Source: Caldibacillus thermoamylovorans (GTDB lineage: Bacteria > Bacillota > Bacilli > Bacillales > Caldibacillaceae). Taken from it: 61,060 bases of DNA. Of the stretch, positions 48,898-58,754 are shown piece after piece. The position numbers and the translations under genes are program-made. The DNA lies in assembly GCF_000751775.1 (NCBI RefSeq), contig NZ_CCRF01000062.1, positions 1 to 61,060 of the forward strand, given 5' to 3'. Under the pieces are notes generated by a model that saw only the letters and a program-made list of their open reading frames with translations, had not been told where the DNA came from and searched no databases. Position 1 is the first letter of the stretch; each line of letters starts with the position of its first letter.

Positions 48898-49779
48898 TTA
48901 GCGATCTCGTTTGGCGATCAATTCCGTAATAAAGGAAAGTTGTCCGGTATCAATCGGCAAGGATTCAAGGATTCCTTCCGCTTTAGCAATATGTTCTTTT
49001 AATTTATTTTTTGCACCATTAAGAGTAAGGATCTTCGGATACGTACTTTTCTGCTTTTCTCGGTCACTTCCAACGTCTTTTCCGATCTGTTCGATTGTTC
49101 CTTCAACATCTAATATATCGTCGCGAATTTGAAAGGCGAGTCCAATATGATAGCCGAATTGCTCCAATAAATCGATTGTGGCTTTATCAGCGTCTGCTAA
49201 AATGGCACCGACTTTGACACAAAAAGTAAGTAATTTTCCGGTTTTATGGGTATGAATATATTCCAGTTCAGTCAATTGTAAATTTTGATTTTCCCCTTCC
49301 ATATCTGCTATCTGACCCGCTACCATTCCTTCCGGGCCACTCGCTTTTGCCAATTCGTTAATAATTGCCAATCTCTTTTCTGCAGAAAGCTGTTTTATTT
49401 CTGAAATAATTTGGAAACTATAGGTCAATAAACCATCTCCCGCCAAAATTGCTGTTGCCTCGCCATACATTTTATGATTTGTCGGTTTGCCTCTGCGAAA
49501 ATCATCATTATCCATCGCAGGGAGATCATCATGAATAAGTGAGTACGTATGAACCATCTCAACGGCACAGGCAACAGGCAAGCCGATTGCTACATCTTTT
49601 TTGAAAGCAGCAAGCGTTGAAAAAATTAGCATTGGACGGATTCTTTTTCCTCCTGCTTGTAATGAATAATCCATAGCATTTTTTAAAGTTTCTGGTGTTT
49701 TTAAGCGTTGAATCATTATTTTTAGCTCTTTATTGACCGTTTCCAAATAGTTTGCCAAGTGATCAGGATATTTTTGCAA
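48898..49779 (-). CDS. ispA: Farnesyl diphosphate synthase
   Basis: This 293-residue prenyltransferase has the first Asp-rich motif HDDLPAMDNDD near residue 85 and the second in QIRDDILDVEG near residue 225, with the GGKRIRPML substrate segment near residue 45. It makes farnesyl diphosphate for undecaprenyl and quinone synthesis. The start is TTG, seven bases after GAGGTGG and two bases after the xseB stop. Confidence 0.96.
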   Translation of the reverse strand: MQKYPDHLANYLETVNKELKIMIQRLKTPETLKNAMDYSLQAGGKRIRPMLIFSTLAAFKKDVAIGLPVACAVEMVHTYSLIHDDLPAMDNDDFRRGKPTNHKMYGEATAILAGDGLLTYSFQIISEIKQLSAEKRLAIINELAKASGPEGMVAGQIADMEGENQNLQLTELEYIHTHKTGKLLTFCVKVGAILADADKATIDLLEQFGYHIGLAFQIRDDILDVEGTIEQIGKDVGSDREKQKSTYPKILTLNGAKNKLKEHIAKAEGILESLPIDTGQLSFITELIAKRDR

Positions 49780-49781
49780 CT

Positions 49782-50033
49782 TTAATCCACCTCATTGATT
49801 GAGAAATTGTCAATTTCCCCGTTATCCTTTAATATTTCCGTCAATTGTTCTTCCACGTTTTTTAATTTTTGATGGCAGATTTTTGCTAATTCCATACCTT
49901 CTTTATATTTGGCAATAGCCGTTTCTAAAGGGACATCTCCACCTTCTAAAATATCGACTATCCCTTCTAATTTTTCCATTGCTTCTTCAAATGTTAAATT
50001 TTCCTTTTCTGTTTTTCCCGGAATTTCACTCAT
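49782..50033 (-). CDS. xseB: Exodeoxyribonuclease VII small subunit
   Basis: The 83-residue helical protein (NLTFEEAMEKLEGIVDILEGGDVPLETAIAKYKEGMEL) forms the small subunit of exonuclease VII. Its start overlaps the xseA stop by four bases. Confidence 0.96.
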   Translation of the reverse strand: MSEIPGKTEKENLTFEEAMEKLEGIVDILEGGDVPLETAIAKYKEGMELAKICHQKLKNVEEQLTEILKDNGEIDNFSINEVD

Positions 50034-51379
50034 CTTGTTTCTTCCTCTCTTTCAATGATTTTTGCTTTTAACGTTCCATCAGTCAATGTCACTTTGATCG
50101 AATCACCGACTTTTACATTATTAATTGATTTAATAATGTGATCTCCACTATCATAGGCGATTGAATAGCCCCGTTCCATCACTTTCAAAGGACTAAGAAC
50201 ATTTAATGTTGAAACTTGGTTGAGAAATTCCTTTTCTTTTAATTTAAAAATTGCTTCAAACGATCGGCTCATACGCTTTACTTGTTGTCCGAGTTTATTA
50301 TTGGCAGCATCAAACTGTCCTTGAGGATGGTTTGATTTTAGCCGCTGTTCAAGATACTTCATTTTTTGATTGGTATCAGTAATTTTCTGTTTTAGCAGCC
50401 GATTTGCCTGTTCTACCGTTCTGTCCAGATGTTCCGTTTTTTGCTCGAACAATTTTTGTGGGTAGCGAAAGGCATATGATTTTGTTAGTCGGTCGAGACG
50501 TTTAGATTCGACATTCGTTCTTTCTTTTATTGCCCGGATTAACCGGATTTTTCGATTTAATATTCTTTCAATCAAATCATCAATATTCGGCACGGCCAGT
50601 TCAGCTGCCCCGGTTGGAGTCGGTGCTCGCAGATCTGCAACAAAATCAGCGATCGTTGTATCCGTCTCGTGTCCGACAGCAGAAATGACAGGAATCTCGG
50701 AAGCGAAAATGGCCCTTGCCACCGCCTCCTCATTAAATGCCCATAATTCTTCAATTGATCCTCCTCCGCGCCCAACAATAAGGAGATCTGCTTCCTTTCT
50801 TGAATTGGCCGTTTCAATGGCGGATACAATCGAGGCTGCAGCGGCATTTCCTTGTACAAGAGCCGGATAAATGATAATTTTGGCAATCGGATACCTTCTT
50901 TTTATCGTTGTAAGAATATCGCGAATGGCGGCACCGGTAGGAGAAGTAACGACGCCTACTGTTTTTGGATAAAGAGGGAGCGGTTTTTTTCGGTCTTTAT
51001 TAAATAAACCTTCTTTGCTCAACTTTTCCTTCAGTTGTTCAAACGCTAAATATAAAGCACCAATTCCTTCCGGTTCCATTTCTTTAACATAAATTTGGTA
51101 TTGTCCGCTCGGTTCATAGACAGTTACTTCACCGTGCAATAACACGGTCATGCCGTTTTCAGGTTCGAAGCGTAGTTTCTTAGCTTGGGATGAAAACATA
51201 ACAGCTAAAATTCTTGCTTTATTATCTTTTAAAGTGAAATACAAATGTCCGCTCGTATGTTTTTTATAATTGGATATTTCACCTTTGACAAAAACGTCTT
51301 GAAGATGGGGATCAAAATCAAATTTTCGTTTAATATATCTCGTTAAGGCCTGAACAGTTAAATATTGAACTTTTTCCAT
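50030..51379 (-). CDS. xseA: Exodeoxyribonuclease VII large subunit
   Basis: This 449-residue nuclease subunit has an N-terminal OB-fold (KGEISNYKKHTSGHLYFTLKD), a catalytic core with GVVTSPTGAAIRDI near residue 135 and GRGGGSIEELWAFNEE near residue 220, and a long coiled coil. The ATG at 51379 follows GAGGGG by seven bases. Confidence 0.96.
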   Translation of the reverse strand: MEKVQYLTVQALTRYIKRKFDFDPHLQDVFVKGEISNYKKHTSGHLYFTLKDNKARILAVMFSSQAKKLRFEPENGMTVLLHGEVTVYEPSGQYQIYVKEMEPEGIGALYLAFEQLKEKLSKEGLFNKDRKKPLPLYPKTVGVVTSPTGAAIRDILTTIKRRYPIAKIIIYPALVQGNAAAASIVSAIETANSRKEADLLIVGRGGGSIEELWAFNEEAVARAIFASEIPVISAVGHETDTTIADFVADLRAPTPTGAAELAVPNIDDLIERILNRKIRLIRAIKERTNVESKRLDRLTKSYAFRYPQKLFEQKTEHLDRTVEQANRLLKQKITDTNQKMKYLEQRLKSNHPQGQFDAANNKLGQQVKRMSRSFEAIFKLKEKEFLNQVSTLNVLSPLKVMERGYSIAYDSGDHIIKSINNVKVGDSIKVTLTDGTLKAKIIEREEETR

Positions 51380-51452
51380 ATGTAAACCCCTCAATCACAA
51401 AAAAAACCAATGTGAAATCTGAATATCATAATAATAGTTTACTAAAAATAAG

Positions 51453-51486
51453 AGAAGCAGTCACCGATTTCTGGCACTGCTTTTCT
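51453..51486 (-). terminator. Possible terminator downstream of folD
   Basis: AGCAGT pairs with ACTGCT around a loop with a further short GCC/GGT pairing. The following minus-strand sequence is T-rich but interrupted, so some read-through into xseA is likely. Confidence 0.45.
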
Positions 51487-51497
51487 ATTTCTTATTT

Positions 51498-52352
51498 TCA
51501 TTTAGCGGTATATTTCATAGCCGCTTTTACAGTGTTGGCCAAAAGCATTGTTATTGTCATCGGTCCAACCCCACCGGGAACCGGCGTTATATAAGAAGCT
51601 TTATTTTTTACCTCATCATATAAAACATCGCCGCATAGTTTTCCTTCCTCATTTCGATTCATACCAACATCAATAACGACGGCACCTTCTTTTACATAAT
51701 CTGCAGTAATGCGGTTCGCTTGTCCAATCGCACTTACTAATACGTCAGCTTGTCTTGTAATTGAAGGTAGGTCAACTGTTTTGGAATGGCAATAGGTAAC
51801 TGTTGCATTTTCCCCCAGCAATAATTGTCCCATCGGTTTCCCGACAATATTACTTCTTCCGATAACGACAGCATGCTTTCCTGTCAAATCTATATGTATT
51901 TCCTTCAACATTTCAATGATTCCAAGTGGCGTACATGGAACAAAAGTATCTTCGCCGGTTAACAGTTTACCGACATTAAGCGGATGAAAGCCATCGACAT
52001 CTTTATCCGGATGAATTGCTTCAATAACCACCTTTGGATTTATTTGATTCGGTAAAGGCAATTGAACTAAAATTCCGTGAATCTCCTTATTTTCATTCAG
52101 TTCCTTGATCCTGGCCAGCAAAAATTCTTCAGTAATATTCTCTTCATATTTAAGTAATAGAGAATAAATGCCAACTTCTTTACATGCTCTTTGTTTGTTT
52201 CTGACATAGGTTTGACTGGCCGGATCGTCTCCAACCAAAATAACAGCTAAACCGGGTGTAATCCCTTTTGCTTTTAGTTCCTCGACCGCCTGTTTCAATT
52301 CTTCTCTCTTTTTACCGGCAATTGCTTTCCCGTCAATGATTTGACCAGCCAT
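51498..52352 (-). CDS. folD: Methylenetetrahydrofolate dehydrogenase/cyclohydrolase
   Basis: This 284-residue bifunctional enzyme interconverts one-carbon folates. It has the [15 protein letters not shown] active-site Tyr/Lys near residue 52, QLPLPNQI, the NADP loop [15 protein letters not shown] near residue 165, and [12 protein letters not shown] near the C-terminus. The ATG at 52352 follows GGAGGGGG. Confidence 0.97.
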   Translation of the reverse strand: MAGQIIDGKAIAGKKREELKQAVEELKAKGITPGLAVILVGDDPASQTYVRNKQRACKEVGIYSLLLKYEENITEEFLLARIKELNENKEIHGILVQLPLPNQINPKVVIEAIHPDKDVDGFHPLNVGKLLTGEDTFVPCTPLGIIEMLKEIHIDLTGKHAVVIGRSNIVGKPMGQLLLGENATVTYCHSKTVDLPSITRQADVLVSAIGQANRITADYVKEGAVVIDVGMNRNEEGKLCGDVLYDEVKNKASYITPVPGGVGPMTITMLLANTVKAAMKYTAK

Positions 52353-52375
52353 AATTTCCCCCTCCAAAAAATTGA

Positions 52376-52768
52376 TTATTTTCCCAATGTTTCCATGACC
52401 TTTGCTAAAACTCCGTTAATAAAGCGACTCGATTTTTCATCACCAAATCTTTTCGCAATTTCAACGGCTTCATTAATTGATACGGTATATGGAACATCTT
52501 CCATATATTTCATCTCATAAACAGCAATCCGTAATAAATTTCTGTCGATATTCGCCAAACGGTCAAGTGACCAATTTTCTAAATGGTCGGTAATGATTTG
52601 ATCTAACTCATGCAAATGTTCCACCGTACCGAAAAACAATTTTTTTAAAAACACATCATCACTATCTTTTCCGAGAACATGGCGATACGCATTTTCCGGA
52701 TCGGATTTCCCGACATCCACTTGAAAAACTGCTTGTAACGCTTTTTCTCTTGATGTTCTCCTATTCAT
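52376..52768 (-). CDS. nusB: Transcription antitermination factor NusB
   Basis: The 130-residue all-helical protein begins [15 protein letters not shown] and contains [11 protein letters not shown] and [26 protein letters not shown], typical of NusB. It works with NusE in rRNA antitermination. It is followed closely by folD. Confidence 0.96.
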   Translation of the reverse strand: MNRRTSREKALQAVFQVDVGKSDPENAYRHVLGKDSDDVFLKKLFFGTVEHLHELDQIITDHLENWSLDRLANIDRNLLRIAVYEMKYMEDVPYTVSINEAVEIAKRFGDEKSSRFINGVLAKVMETLGK

Positions 52769-52971
52769 TTATAAAGTACTCCTTTTCAAACATAAGTTTT
52801 GATTTTGAACCATACATTTCTCACGTTATACGAATGAAACTACTCAAAATCATAGCATAAATGATTGAAAAAAGGAAAGAGTTCACAGAGGAATTTTGCA
52901 AAATAGGAGAGGAGGTTTTATTCTGTAGAAGAGAAAATTGGAACTTCGGGAGTTAAAGTGACTTTAGCATA

Positions 52972-53003
52972 CAAAAAGCAGGAACATAAGTTCCTGCTTT
53001 TTG
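52972..53003 (-). terminator. Intrinsic terminator of the accB-accC-yqhY operon
   Basis: AAAAAGCAGGAA and TTCCTGCTTTTT form a perfect 12-bp stem with a six-base loop, directly after the yqhY stop region. Confidence 0.85.
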
Positions 53004-53005
53004 TA

Positions 53006-53407
53006 TTATTCAACGACCGGATTTTGTTGTTCTTCTTTTTGCGTTTCAAAATTGACGTTTACAATATGGATATTTACTTCATCTGTTTCCAACCCGGTCA
53101 TATTGTACAAAGCTTGTCGAATATTTTCTTGAATACTTTGTGCTACTTTCGGAATGGAAACACCGAAGTTCAGAATACAATACACATCAATTTTAATTTG
53201 ATTGTCAGACAAATCAACACGAATCCCTTTTCCATGGTTTTTCTTCCCTAATCGTTCAACAACACCTGCGGCAAAGTTACCGCGCATCGTCGCCACCCCA
53301 TCAATTTCCGATGCGGCAATTCCGGCGATCACTTCAATCACTTCAGGTGCAATTTCAATTTTTCCTAAACCATCCAGATTCATTTCCAATGCATTATTTT
53401 CGGGCAT
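53006..53407 (-). CDS. yqhY: Asp23/Gls24 family protein YqhY
   Basis: This 133-residue protein shows the Asp23 pattern: IEIAPEVIEVIAGIAASEIDGVATM near residue 15 and VYCILNFGVSIPKVAQSIQENIRQAL near residue 75. YqhY is conserved downstream of accBC and is thought to tune fatty-acid synthesis, a point recalled rather than shown here. It is the last gene of the operon. Confidence 0.93.
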   Translation of the reverse strand: MPENNALEMNLDGLGKIEIAPEVIEVIAGIAASEIDGVATMRGNFAAGVVERLGKKNHGKGIRVDLSDNQIKIDVYCILNFGVSIPKVAQSIQENIRQALYNMTGLETDEVNIHIVNVNFETQKEEQQNPVVE

Positions 53408-53421
53408 CAGCTTACACCACC

Positions 53422-54780
53422 TTAGGCATTATTTTTCATTACGTCATACATTTCAAGGAATTTTGTATTGAAATCCCCTGATTTAAACGCTTGATGTTCG
53501 AGCACCTTTAAATGGAATGGAATTGTCGAATAAATTCCCTCGATAACAAATTCACCCAACGCCCGTTCCATTTTCTTAATCGCTTCTTCCCTTGTAGGCG
53601 CATGGACAATCAGTTTAGCGATCATTGAATCATAGTAAGGCGGAATGGCGTATCCGGGATATGCGGCCGAGTCAACCCGAACACCGGGACCACCCGGGGC
53701 AAGATACATGTTAATCTTTCCCGGAGACGGCATGAAATTTTTCTCGGGATTTTCTGCATTAATTCTGCACTCGATTGCCCATCCATTAAAGGTGACGTCT
53801 TCTTGTTTCAATGTGAGTTCTTTTCCACTGGCAACAAAAATTTGTCCTTTTATTAAATCGACACCGGTAATCAACTCTGTAACAGGATGTTCAACTTGAA
53901 TCCGGGTATTCATCTCCATAAAGTAGAATTTTTTCTCCCGGTAATCATATATAAATTCTACCGTACCTGCACCTGTATAATCAACTGCTTTTGCTGCTTT
54001 AACTGCCGCTTCTCCCATTTTATTCCGAATTTCCGGGGTTAATGCCGGAGATGGTGCTTCTTCGATCAATTTTTGCAATCTTCTTTGTACAGAGCAATCC
54101 CGTTCCCCTAAGTGAATCACATTTCCGTAATTATCTGCTAAAACTTGAATTTCAACATGGCGAAAATCTTGAATATATTTTTCCAAATAAACGCCGGGAT
54201 TCCCGAATGCTGTTAGTGCCTCTTGTCTTGTGATATTGATGCCTTTAACTAATTCCTCTTCATTCATGGCAACCCGGATTCCTTTACCACCACCGCCGGC
54301 TGTAGCTTTGATTATGACAGGATAACCAATTTCGGATGCCAGTTTCAGTGCGTCGTCCATATCTTCAACAATTCCATTGGATCCGGGAACAATTGGTACG
54401 CCGGCCTTTCTCATCGTTTCCCGGGCAACATCTTTTGTCCCCATCTTGGCAATTGCATCACCGCTTGGACCAATGAAAACAAGTCCGCATTCTTTAACTA
54501 AATTAGCAAAGTTCTCATTTTCAGCCAAAAATCCATAACCCGGATGGATTGCTTCACATCCCGTTAATTTAGCAACACTTATGATGTTCGCCATATTTAA
54601 GTAACTGTCTTTGGATGGATTTGGACCAATACAATAAGCTTCATCTGCCATTTGTACATGAAGAGCTTCTTGATCAGCTTGAGAGTAGACGGCTACTGTC
54701 CGAATATCAAGTTCCCTGCAGGCTCGAATAATGCGGACAGCGATTTCCCCCCGATTGGCAATTAAAATTTTTTTTAACAC
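53422..54780 (-). CDS. accC: Biotin carboxylase subunit of acetyl-CoA carboxylase
   Basis: This 452-residue ATP-grasp enzyme carboxylates biotin on AccB. It has [18 protein letters not shown] at the start, the Gly-rich ATP loop [12 protein letters not shown] near residue 160, [10 protein letters not shown], and the catalytic [15 protein letters not shown] near residue 290. The start is GTG at 54780, five bases after AGAGGTGG; another GTG lies nine bases upstream. Confidence 0.97.
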   Translation of the reverse strand: MLKKILIANRGEIAVRIIRACRELDIRTVAVYSQADQEALHVQMADEAYCIGPNPSKDSYLNMANIISVAKLTGCEAIHPGYGFLAENENFANLVKECGLVFIGPSGDAIAKMGTKDVARETMRKAGVPIVPGSNGIVEDMDDALKLASEIGYPVIIKATAGGGGKGIRVAMNEEELVKGINITRQEALTAFGNPGVYLEKYIQDFRHVEIQVLADNYGNVIHLGERDCSVQRRLQKLIEEAPSPALTPEIRNKMGEAAVKAAKAVDYTGAGTVEFIYDYREKKFYFMEMNTRIQVEHPVTELITGVDLIKGQIFVASGKELTLKQEDVTFNGWAIECRINAENPEKNFMPSPGKINMYLAPGGPGVRVDSAAYPGYAIPPYYDSMIAKLIVHAPTREEAIKKMERALGEFVIEGIYSTIPFHLKVLEHQAFKSGDFNTKFLEMYDVMKNNA

Positions 54781-54792
54781 GTTAACCACCTC

Positions 54793-55311
54793 TTAATCTA
54801 CCTTAACTAAAAACAGAGGTTGGCCAAATTCGACTAGTTGACCATTTTTGACAAGGATTTCGACAATTTCCCCATCTACATCTGCCTCAATTTCATTAAA
54901 TAATTTCATGGCTTCGACAATGCATACAACCGAATCACTTTTTACTTTCGAACCGACTTTCACATATGGTTCTGCATCCGGAGATGGTGACGCATAAAAG
55001 GTCCCTACCATCGGAGATGTAATTTTATGAAGGTTTTCTTCAGGTGCATTTGTTTTTTCCAATTGGGCTGCCGGATTCGCTTTTGCCGATTCCACCACTT
55101 CTTGTACCGGTTGAGCGGCTTGCGGTTGATTGGTCGGTTGATCAATGAAAGTGTTTACAGGTTCAACTTTAATAGGTTCAACCGTTTTAACTTGAACAGG
55201 TTGGTTTTTTTTCATTACTAATTTTAATCCATCATATTCATATTTAAATTCATCAATATTTGATTGATCAACAAGCCTGATCAATTCACGAATTTCTTGA
55301 ACTTTTAACAT
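54793..55311 (-). CDS. accB: Biotin carboxyl carrier protein of acetyl-CoA carboxylase
   Basis: This 172-residue protein has an N-terminal helical part, a Pro/Gln/Ala-rich linker near residues 40-90, and a C-terminal biotinyl domain with the biotin-Lys motif [12 protein letters not shown] near residue 135. It may also serve the PccB-type carboxylase, which lacks its own carrier in this window. Confidence 0.97.
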   Translation of the reverse strand: MLKVQEIRELIRLVDQSNIDEFKYEYDGLKLVMKKNQPVQVKTVEPIKVEPVNTFIDQPTNQPQAAQPVQEVVESAKANPAAQLEKTNAPEENLHKITSPMVGTFYASPSPDAEPYVKVGSKVKSDSVVCIVEAMKLFNEIEADVDGEIVEILVKNGQLVEFGQPLFLVKVD

Positions 55312-55327
55312 GTCTACACCCCTTAAA

Positions 55328-55344
55328 TTATGACTAGCTACTAA
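55328..55344 (-). promoter_or_regulatory. FapR-like operator before accB
   Basis: On the minus strand TTAGTAGCTAGTCATAA resembles the FapR box form TTAGTA-N5-TACTAA, with a perfect left half and two differences in the right half. It lies just downstream of the predicted accB transcript start. Confidence 0.4.
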
Positions 55345-55358
55345 TAGTATACATTAAA

Positions 55359-55387
55359 ATTTTACTGTAGTACATTGGGATTGACAA
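55359..55387 (-). promoter_or_regulatory. accB promoter
   Basis: On the minus strand TTGTCA (55382-55387) and TAAAAT (55359-55364) are separated by 17 bp. The transcript would start near 55352. Confidence 0.65.
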
Positions 55388-55419
55388 GCAAATCATCATT
55401 CAGGTATGAAAATTACTTT

Positions 55420-55457
55420 TTAAAAAGAGAAAAGTGTTCCGGATGTTGGAACACTTT
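55420..55457 (-). terminator. Terminator of the spoIIIA operon
   Basis: AAAGTGTTCC and GGAACACTTT form a perfect 10-bp stem with a seven-base loop. On the minus strand it is followed by TTCTCTTTTT. It lies about 60 bases past the spoIIIAH stop and separates the operon from accB. Confidence 0.75.
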
Positions 55458-55514
55458 ATTAAAAAATAATCCTTTTGATTTGTTCGCTTATTCGACAAGC
55501 ACCATGCTGTTTTT

Positions 55515-56081
55515 TTATTTCGTTTCATTTTCACTCTGGAATGCAACCGTAACAGATGAATTACCCATTTCCTTTTTTACAATTTTAATAATCTCATTCG
55601 CTTTTGCTTTTGAAGGCTCTTCCCCTTTGACAGTAACTAGCACTTCAGATTCATCTGCTTGAACAAGTGCATCTTCATAACCTAATGTTTGAATAATTAA
55701 GTTTTCGATAAACGCCTCTTTTTCGGCAATTTTTTGAAGGCGATTCATTTCATCTTTTGCTTCACTTCTTTCCTCTGCTGAAAGATCAGTAGAGCCGGCC
55801 ACTTCCTCCAATTGTTCTAATTTTTTGCTCCGCTCATCTTGCATTTGCAAGCGAATTTCTTCAAACACTTCATTTTTTGCATCCGTAATCGTGGTATTTT
55901 TTGTGTCACTACTCTTTTCTTTTTCAGTCACTTTTTTACTATCTGCTTTTTCTTCCTTGCTAACATCAACATTGGCAAGATTATTATTATTAGTTGGTTC
56001 CGCTGTTATATAATAAACGGATAACACAACAACCAAACTTAACATCGTTAATAACCAAACGGTTTGCTTTTTCAACATCAT
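55515..56081 (-). CDS. spoIIIAH: Stage III sporulation protein SpoIIIAH
   Basis: This 188-residue mother-cell protein begins MLKKQTVWLLTMLSLVVVLSVYYI, an N-terminal membrane anchor matching B. subtilis SpoIIIAH, then a charged linker and a C-terminal YscJ/FliF-like ring-building domain (GYEDALVQADESEVLVTVKG). It contacts SpoIIQ across the intermembrane space. Confidence 0.95.
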   Translation of the reverse strand: MMLKKQTVWLLTMLSLVVVLSVYYITAEPTNNNNLANVDVSKEEKADSKKVTEKEKSSDTKNTTITDAKNEVFEEIRLQMQDERSKKLEQLEEVAGSTDLSAEERSEAKDEMNRLQKIAEKEAFIENLIIQTLGYEDALVQADESEVLVTVKGEEPSKAKANEIIKIVKKEMGNSSVTVAFQSENETK

Positions 56082-56125
56082 TTCTTCTCCTCCTCATTGG
56101 TAGATTGATTTTTTCATGGTTTTTT

Positions 56126-56773
56126 TCATTTCTTAGACAGAACAGAGACACGATGACTTGGGACATCTAATGTTCTCATAACCGCTTCAATGATTGATTT
56201 TTTAACTTGAACATTTTCAGCGCCTTTTGCTACGATAAGGACCCCTCGAATATCCGGCTTTTTCGTTTCAGAAATAAGCGGGACTTCCTTATCACCTTCC
56301 CGAACAATGACAATTTGTTCTTCTGCAGAATTATCTTCTACTTCCCTTTTCCCTCCATTCGAATCAGTTTCACTCGTTATTTGCTTTTTATTGATCATAT
56401 TTTTCTCATAAACTACTTTTTCTGTTGAATCCACGTTAACAACAATGGAAACGTCATCAACTCCAACAATTGATTCGATTGCCTCTTTTAATTGATTTTC
56501 ATAATATTCCTCATAGTCCTTCATTGTGGAGGGCTGGTTTTTGCCACTATTTCCAAATACTTCAGCGTTTTCTGCTTCCTTTGAATCCGATGTCACGGGT
56601 ACTGGGTTTGAGGACTCGTTTCTCTGCGATGAGAAAAAATTGCTAAATAACATAATCGCTATCCCGATAACGAAAACTATGATGATATAATGTTTTTTAT
56701 CAAATTTTTGTGTGTCATCGTTTTTTTGAAACAATTTTTTTAGTATGGAAAAGGGGCCTTTGTCATTACTCAT
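56126..56773 (-). CDS. spoIIIAG: Stage III sporulation protein SpoIIIAG
   Basis: The 215-residue protein has one membrane helix near residues 28-47 and a soluble ring-forming domain with GVDDVSIVVNVDSTEKVVYE and PDIRGVLIVAKGAENVQVKKSIIEAV. SpoIIIAG forms a large ring between the mother cell and forespore. Its stop precedes spoIIIAH closely, and its start overlaps spoIIIAF. Confidence 0.95.
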   Translation of the reverse strand: MSNDKGPFSILKKLFQKNDDTQKFDKKHYIIIVFVIGIAIMLFSNFFSSQRNESSNPVPVTSDSKEAENAEVFGNSGKNQPSTMKDYEEYYENQLKEAIESIVGVDDVSIVVNVDSTEKVVYEKNMINKKQITSETDSNGGKREVEDNSAEEQIVIVREGDKEVPLISETKKPDIRGVLIVAKGAENVQVKKSIIEAVMRTLDVPSHRVSVLSKK

Positions 56774-57405
56774 CTTCCCACATTCCCCCTTTCAATCGTA
56801 ATTTGAACAATGTCGCGATCTACCCCCCATTTTTTTGCAAGAAAACTGGCAATCGAATTCATATCCGCCTCATGAAAATCACTTTTTTGTTCACCTAATT
56901 GCACATTTACTTCCTCTACATTCATCACCGTTTGATCGGCTTCTTGTTTGTCTATTAATGTCACATGTATACTTTCAATGTTGTCAAGGATGTCCTCTAT
57001 TGAATTTGTTAATCCGATTGTGTCTGATACGTTTAACTGAATATGAGCAAATTGATAATCAAATTGTTTCATCAACTCCTTTTCCGTCATTTCTTCCAAT
57101 TGGACAGCCGTTTGTTCTAAAATATATGCATGTTGATCTTTTTGTATTTCTATTTTCTGTTTTTCTATTGAATTTTCCAGTGATATTTTTTCCTCGCCCA
57201 GTTTTCCGGTTGCTCTGTTTAACAGATTGTCGATATCTACTGAAAACAGTTTAAATACAGGTGTCAGAAAAATAATGATTAATAGTAATCCGAGTACCAT
57301 TTTTACATATTTTTGCAACCCGGTTTGCGGCAATAACAATTCAACAATGACGGCAAGTAAAATAAATAAAATAATATTTGTAATCCAACTTGTTAAAAAT
57401 TCCAT
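56770..57405 (-). CDS. spoIIIAF: Stage III sporulation protein SpoIIIAF
   Basis: The 211-residue protein has two N-terminal membrane helices (about 7-24 and 34-52) and a charged, partly coiled-coil C-terminal part. Position and the LLLPQTGLQKYVKMVLGLLLI segment identify SpoIIIAF. It is a component of the feeding-tube complex. Confidence 0.94.
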   Translation of the reverse strand: MEFLTSWITNIILFILLAVIVELLLPQTGLQKYVKMVLGLLLIIIFLTPVFKLFSVDIDNLLNRATGKLGEEKISLENSIEKQKIEIQKDQHAYILEQTAVQLEEMTEKELMKQFDYQFAHIQLNVSDTIGLTNSIEDILDNIESIHVTLIDKQEADQTVMNVEEVNVQLGEQKSDFHEADMNSIASFLAKKWGVDRDIVQITIERGNVGR

Positions 57406-57417
57406 ACTTCCACCAGC

Positions 57418-58626
57418 CTATCGAACCATCATTGTAATATTTCCGGCAACAACGATAACGGTTAAACTTAAAAAGAACATGATTGAAACAATGGCCAGGG
57501 CGGCAAATAAATAAATAACACTTTTTGAAATGATATCTAAACAAGTAATAATCGGACCACCACCAAGCGGCTGTAAAAGTGCCGCAGAAAATTTATAGAC
57601 AAATGCGATGATCAAAATTTTGACTGCAGGGAACAAGGTAAGTAATAGTAAAATGCCAACACCGGCAAGTCCGACCGTATTTTTCAACAGAACCGAAGCA
57701 CTTATAACTGTATCTGTTGCATCGGAAACCATTCTGCCAACAACAGGAATAAAATTACTCGTAACAAATTTGGTCGTTTTGATAGCAATTCCGTCCGCCA
57801 CCGCTGTTGCCGAACCTTGAATGGATACAATGCTGAGAAAGACCGTCATAAATACGCCTAATAATCCGATGCTCCAATTGCGGAGGAGTCCGGCTAATTG
57901 AGTTGCCTTATATTGACTTGTTAATGTACTGACAATGCTTAACAAGACAGATAAAAATAATAACGGGAGGACGATCCTGTCAACAAAAAGACCACTTACA
58001 TTCGTTAAGAACAGGATAACCGGATGAAAGAATCCCGCCGAAATCACACCACCGCCAGTCGCAATTAACGCTAAAAGAATGGGAATGAACGCTATTGTGA
58101 AATGAATCATATTTTGAATTGCACCGGATGCGTATTGAACGGCTAAATGAAAACTGTTTAATGCGATAATCATTAACACCATAAAAACAATGGAATAAGC
58201 AATTTTAGAGACGGTTGTTGTTTCAAATGCATTTTGTAATGATTGAAGCAACATGCTGAAAATCGTCAGCATAATTAATGTACCGATTAATTTGCCGTTA
58301 ACGATCATCTCATGGAAGATAAATTTTAAAATGCCGATCGCCCACTCTTTAAAGGAAAATTCATTTACCTTATCTATGTAATCAGTAAAACTTTCCTTTT
58401 CTAACTCCGGTAAAAAGCCGCCATACTCATCAACAATTTGATTCCAAAATGTTTCAACCTCACTGAAATCCATTCTTTCTATTTGTTCATTGACAAGCTC
58501 ATTGGGGGTAGTCGGTTCTTCTGACGATTCCTTTTCTGCATCCGTATTGGCAAAAGAAGTGCTTGTCCAAAGGAAAAATAATCCGATTCCAAATAGCAAG
58601 GATATCCATATCGATTTTTGCTTCAT
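57418..58626 (-). CDS. spoIIIAE: Stage III sporulation protein SpoIIIAE
   Basis: The 402-residue protein has a signal-like N-terminal helix and about seven further membrane helices. Segments such as GGGVISAGFFHPVILFLTNVSGLF and PLGGGPIITCLDIISKS are typical. It is the main polytopic protein of the channel complex. A 128-base gap separates it from spoIIIAD. Confidence 0.95.
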   Translation of the reverse strand: MKQKSIWISLLFGIGLFFLWTSTSFANTDAEKESSEEPTTPNELVNEQIERMDFSEVETFWNQIVDEYGGFLPELEKESFTDYIDKVNEFSFKEWAIGILKFIFHEMIVNGKLIGTLIMLTIFSMLLQSLQNAFETTTVSKIAYSIVFMVLMIIALNSFHLAVQYASGAIQNMIHFTIAFIPILLALIATGGGVISAGFFHPVILFLTNVSGLFVDRIVLPLLFLSVLLSIVSTLTSQYKATQLAGLLRNWSIGLLGVFMTVFLSIVSIQGSATAVADGIAIKTTKFVTSNFIPVVGRMVSDATDTVISASVLLKNTVGLAGVGILLLLTLFPAVKILIIAFVYKFSAALLQPLGGGPIITCLDIISKSVIYLFAALAIVSIMFFLSLTVIVVAGNITMMVR

Positions 58627-58754
58627 CTTTTCACCTCAATGTGTGAACAAACTGTATGCTTCATATGTTTGTACAGAAATAATTCTTTGGACTAATTTTC
58701 TGATTAAATCGAGCAACATAAGCAGTGAAACTTAGACATTGCCTTTTCAGTTCT

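Noticed and set aside
55380-55410. TTGACA on the plus strand followed by TATGAA, a possible plus-strand promoter
   Set aside because: No plus-strand gene follows, and the same DNA forms a better minus-strand promoter for accB.
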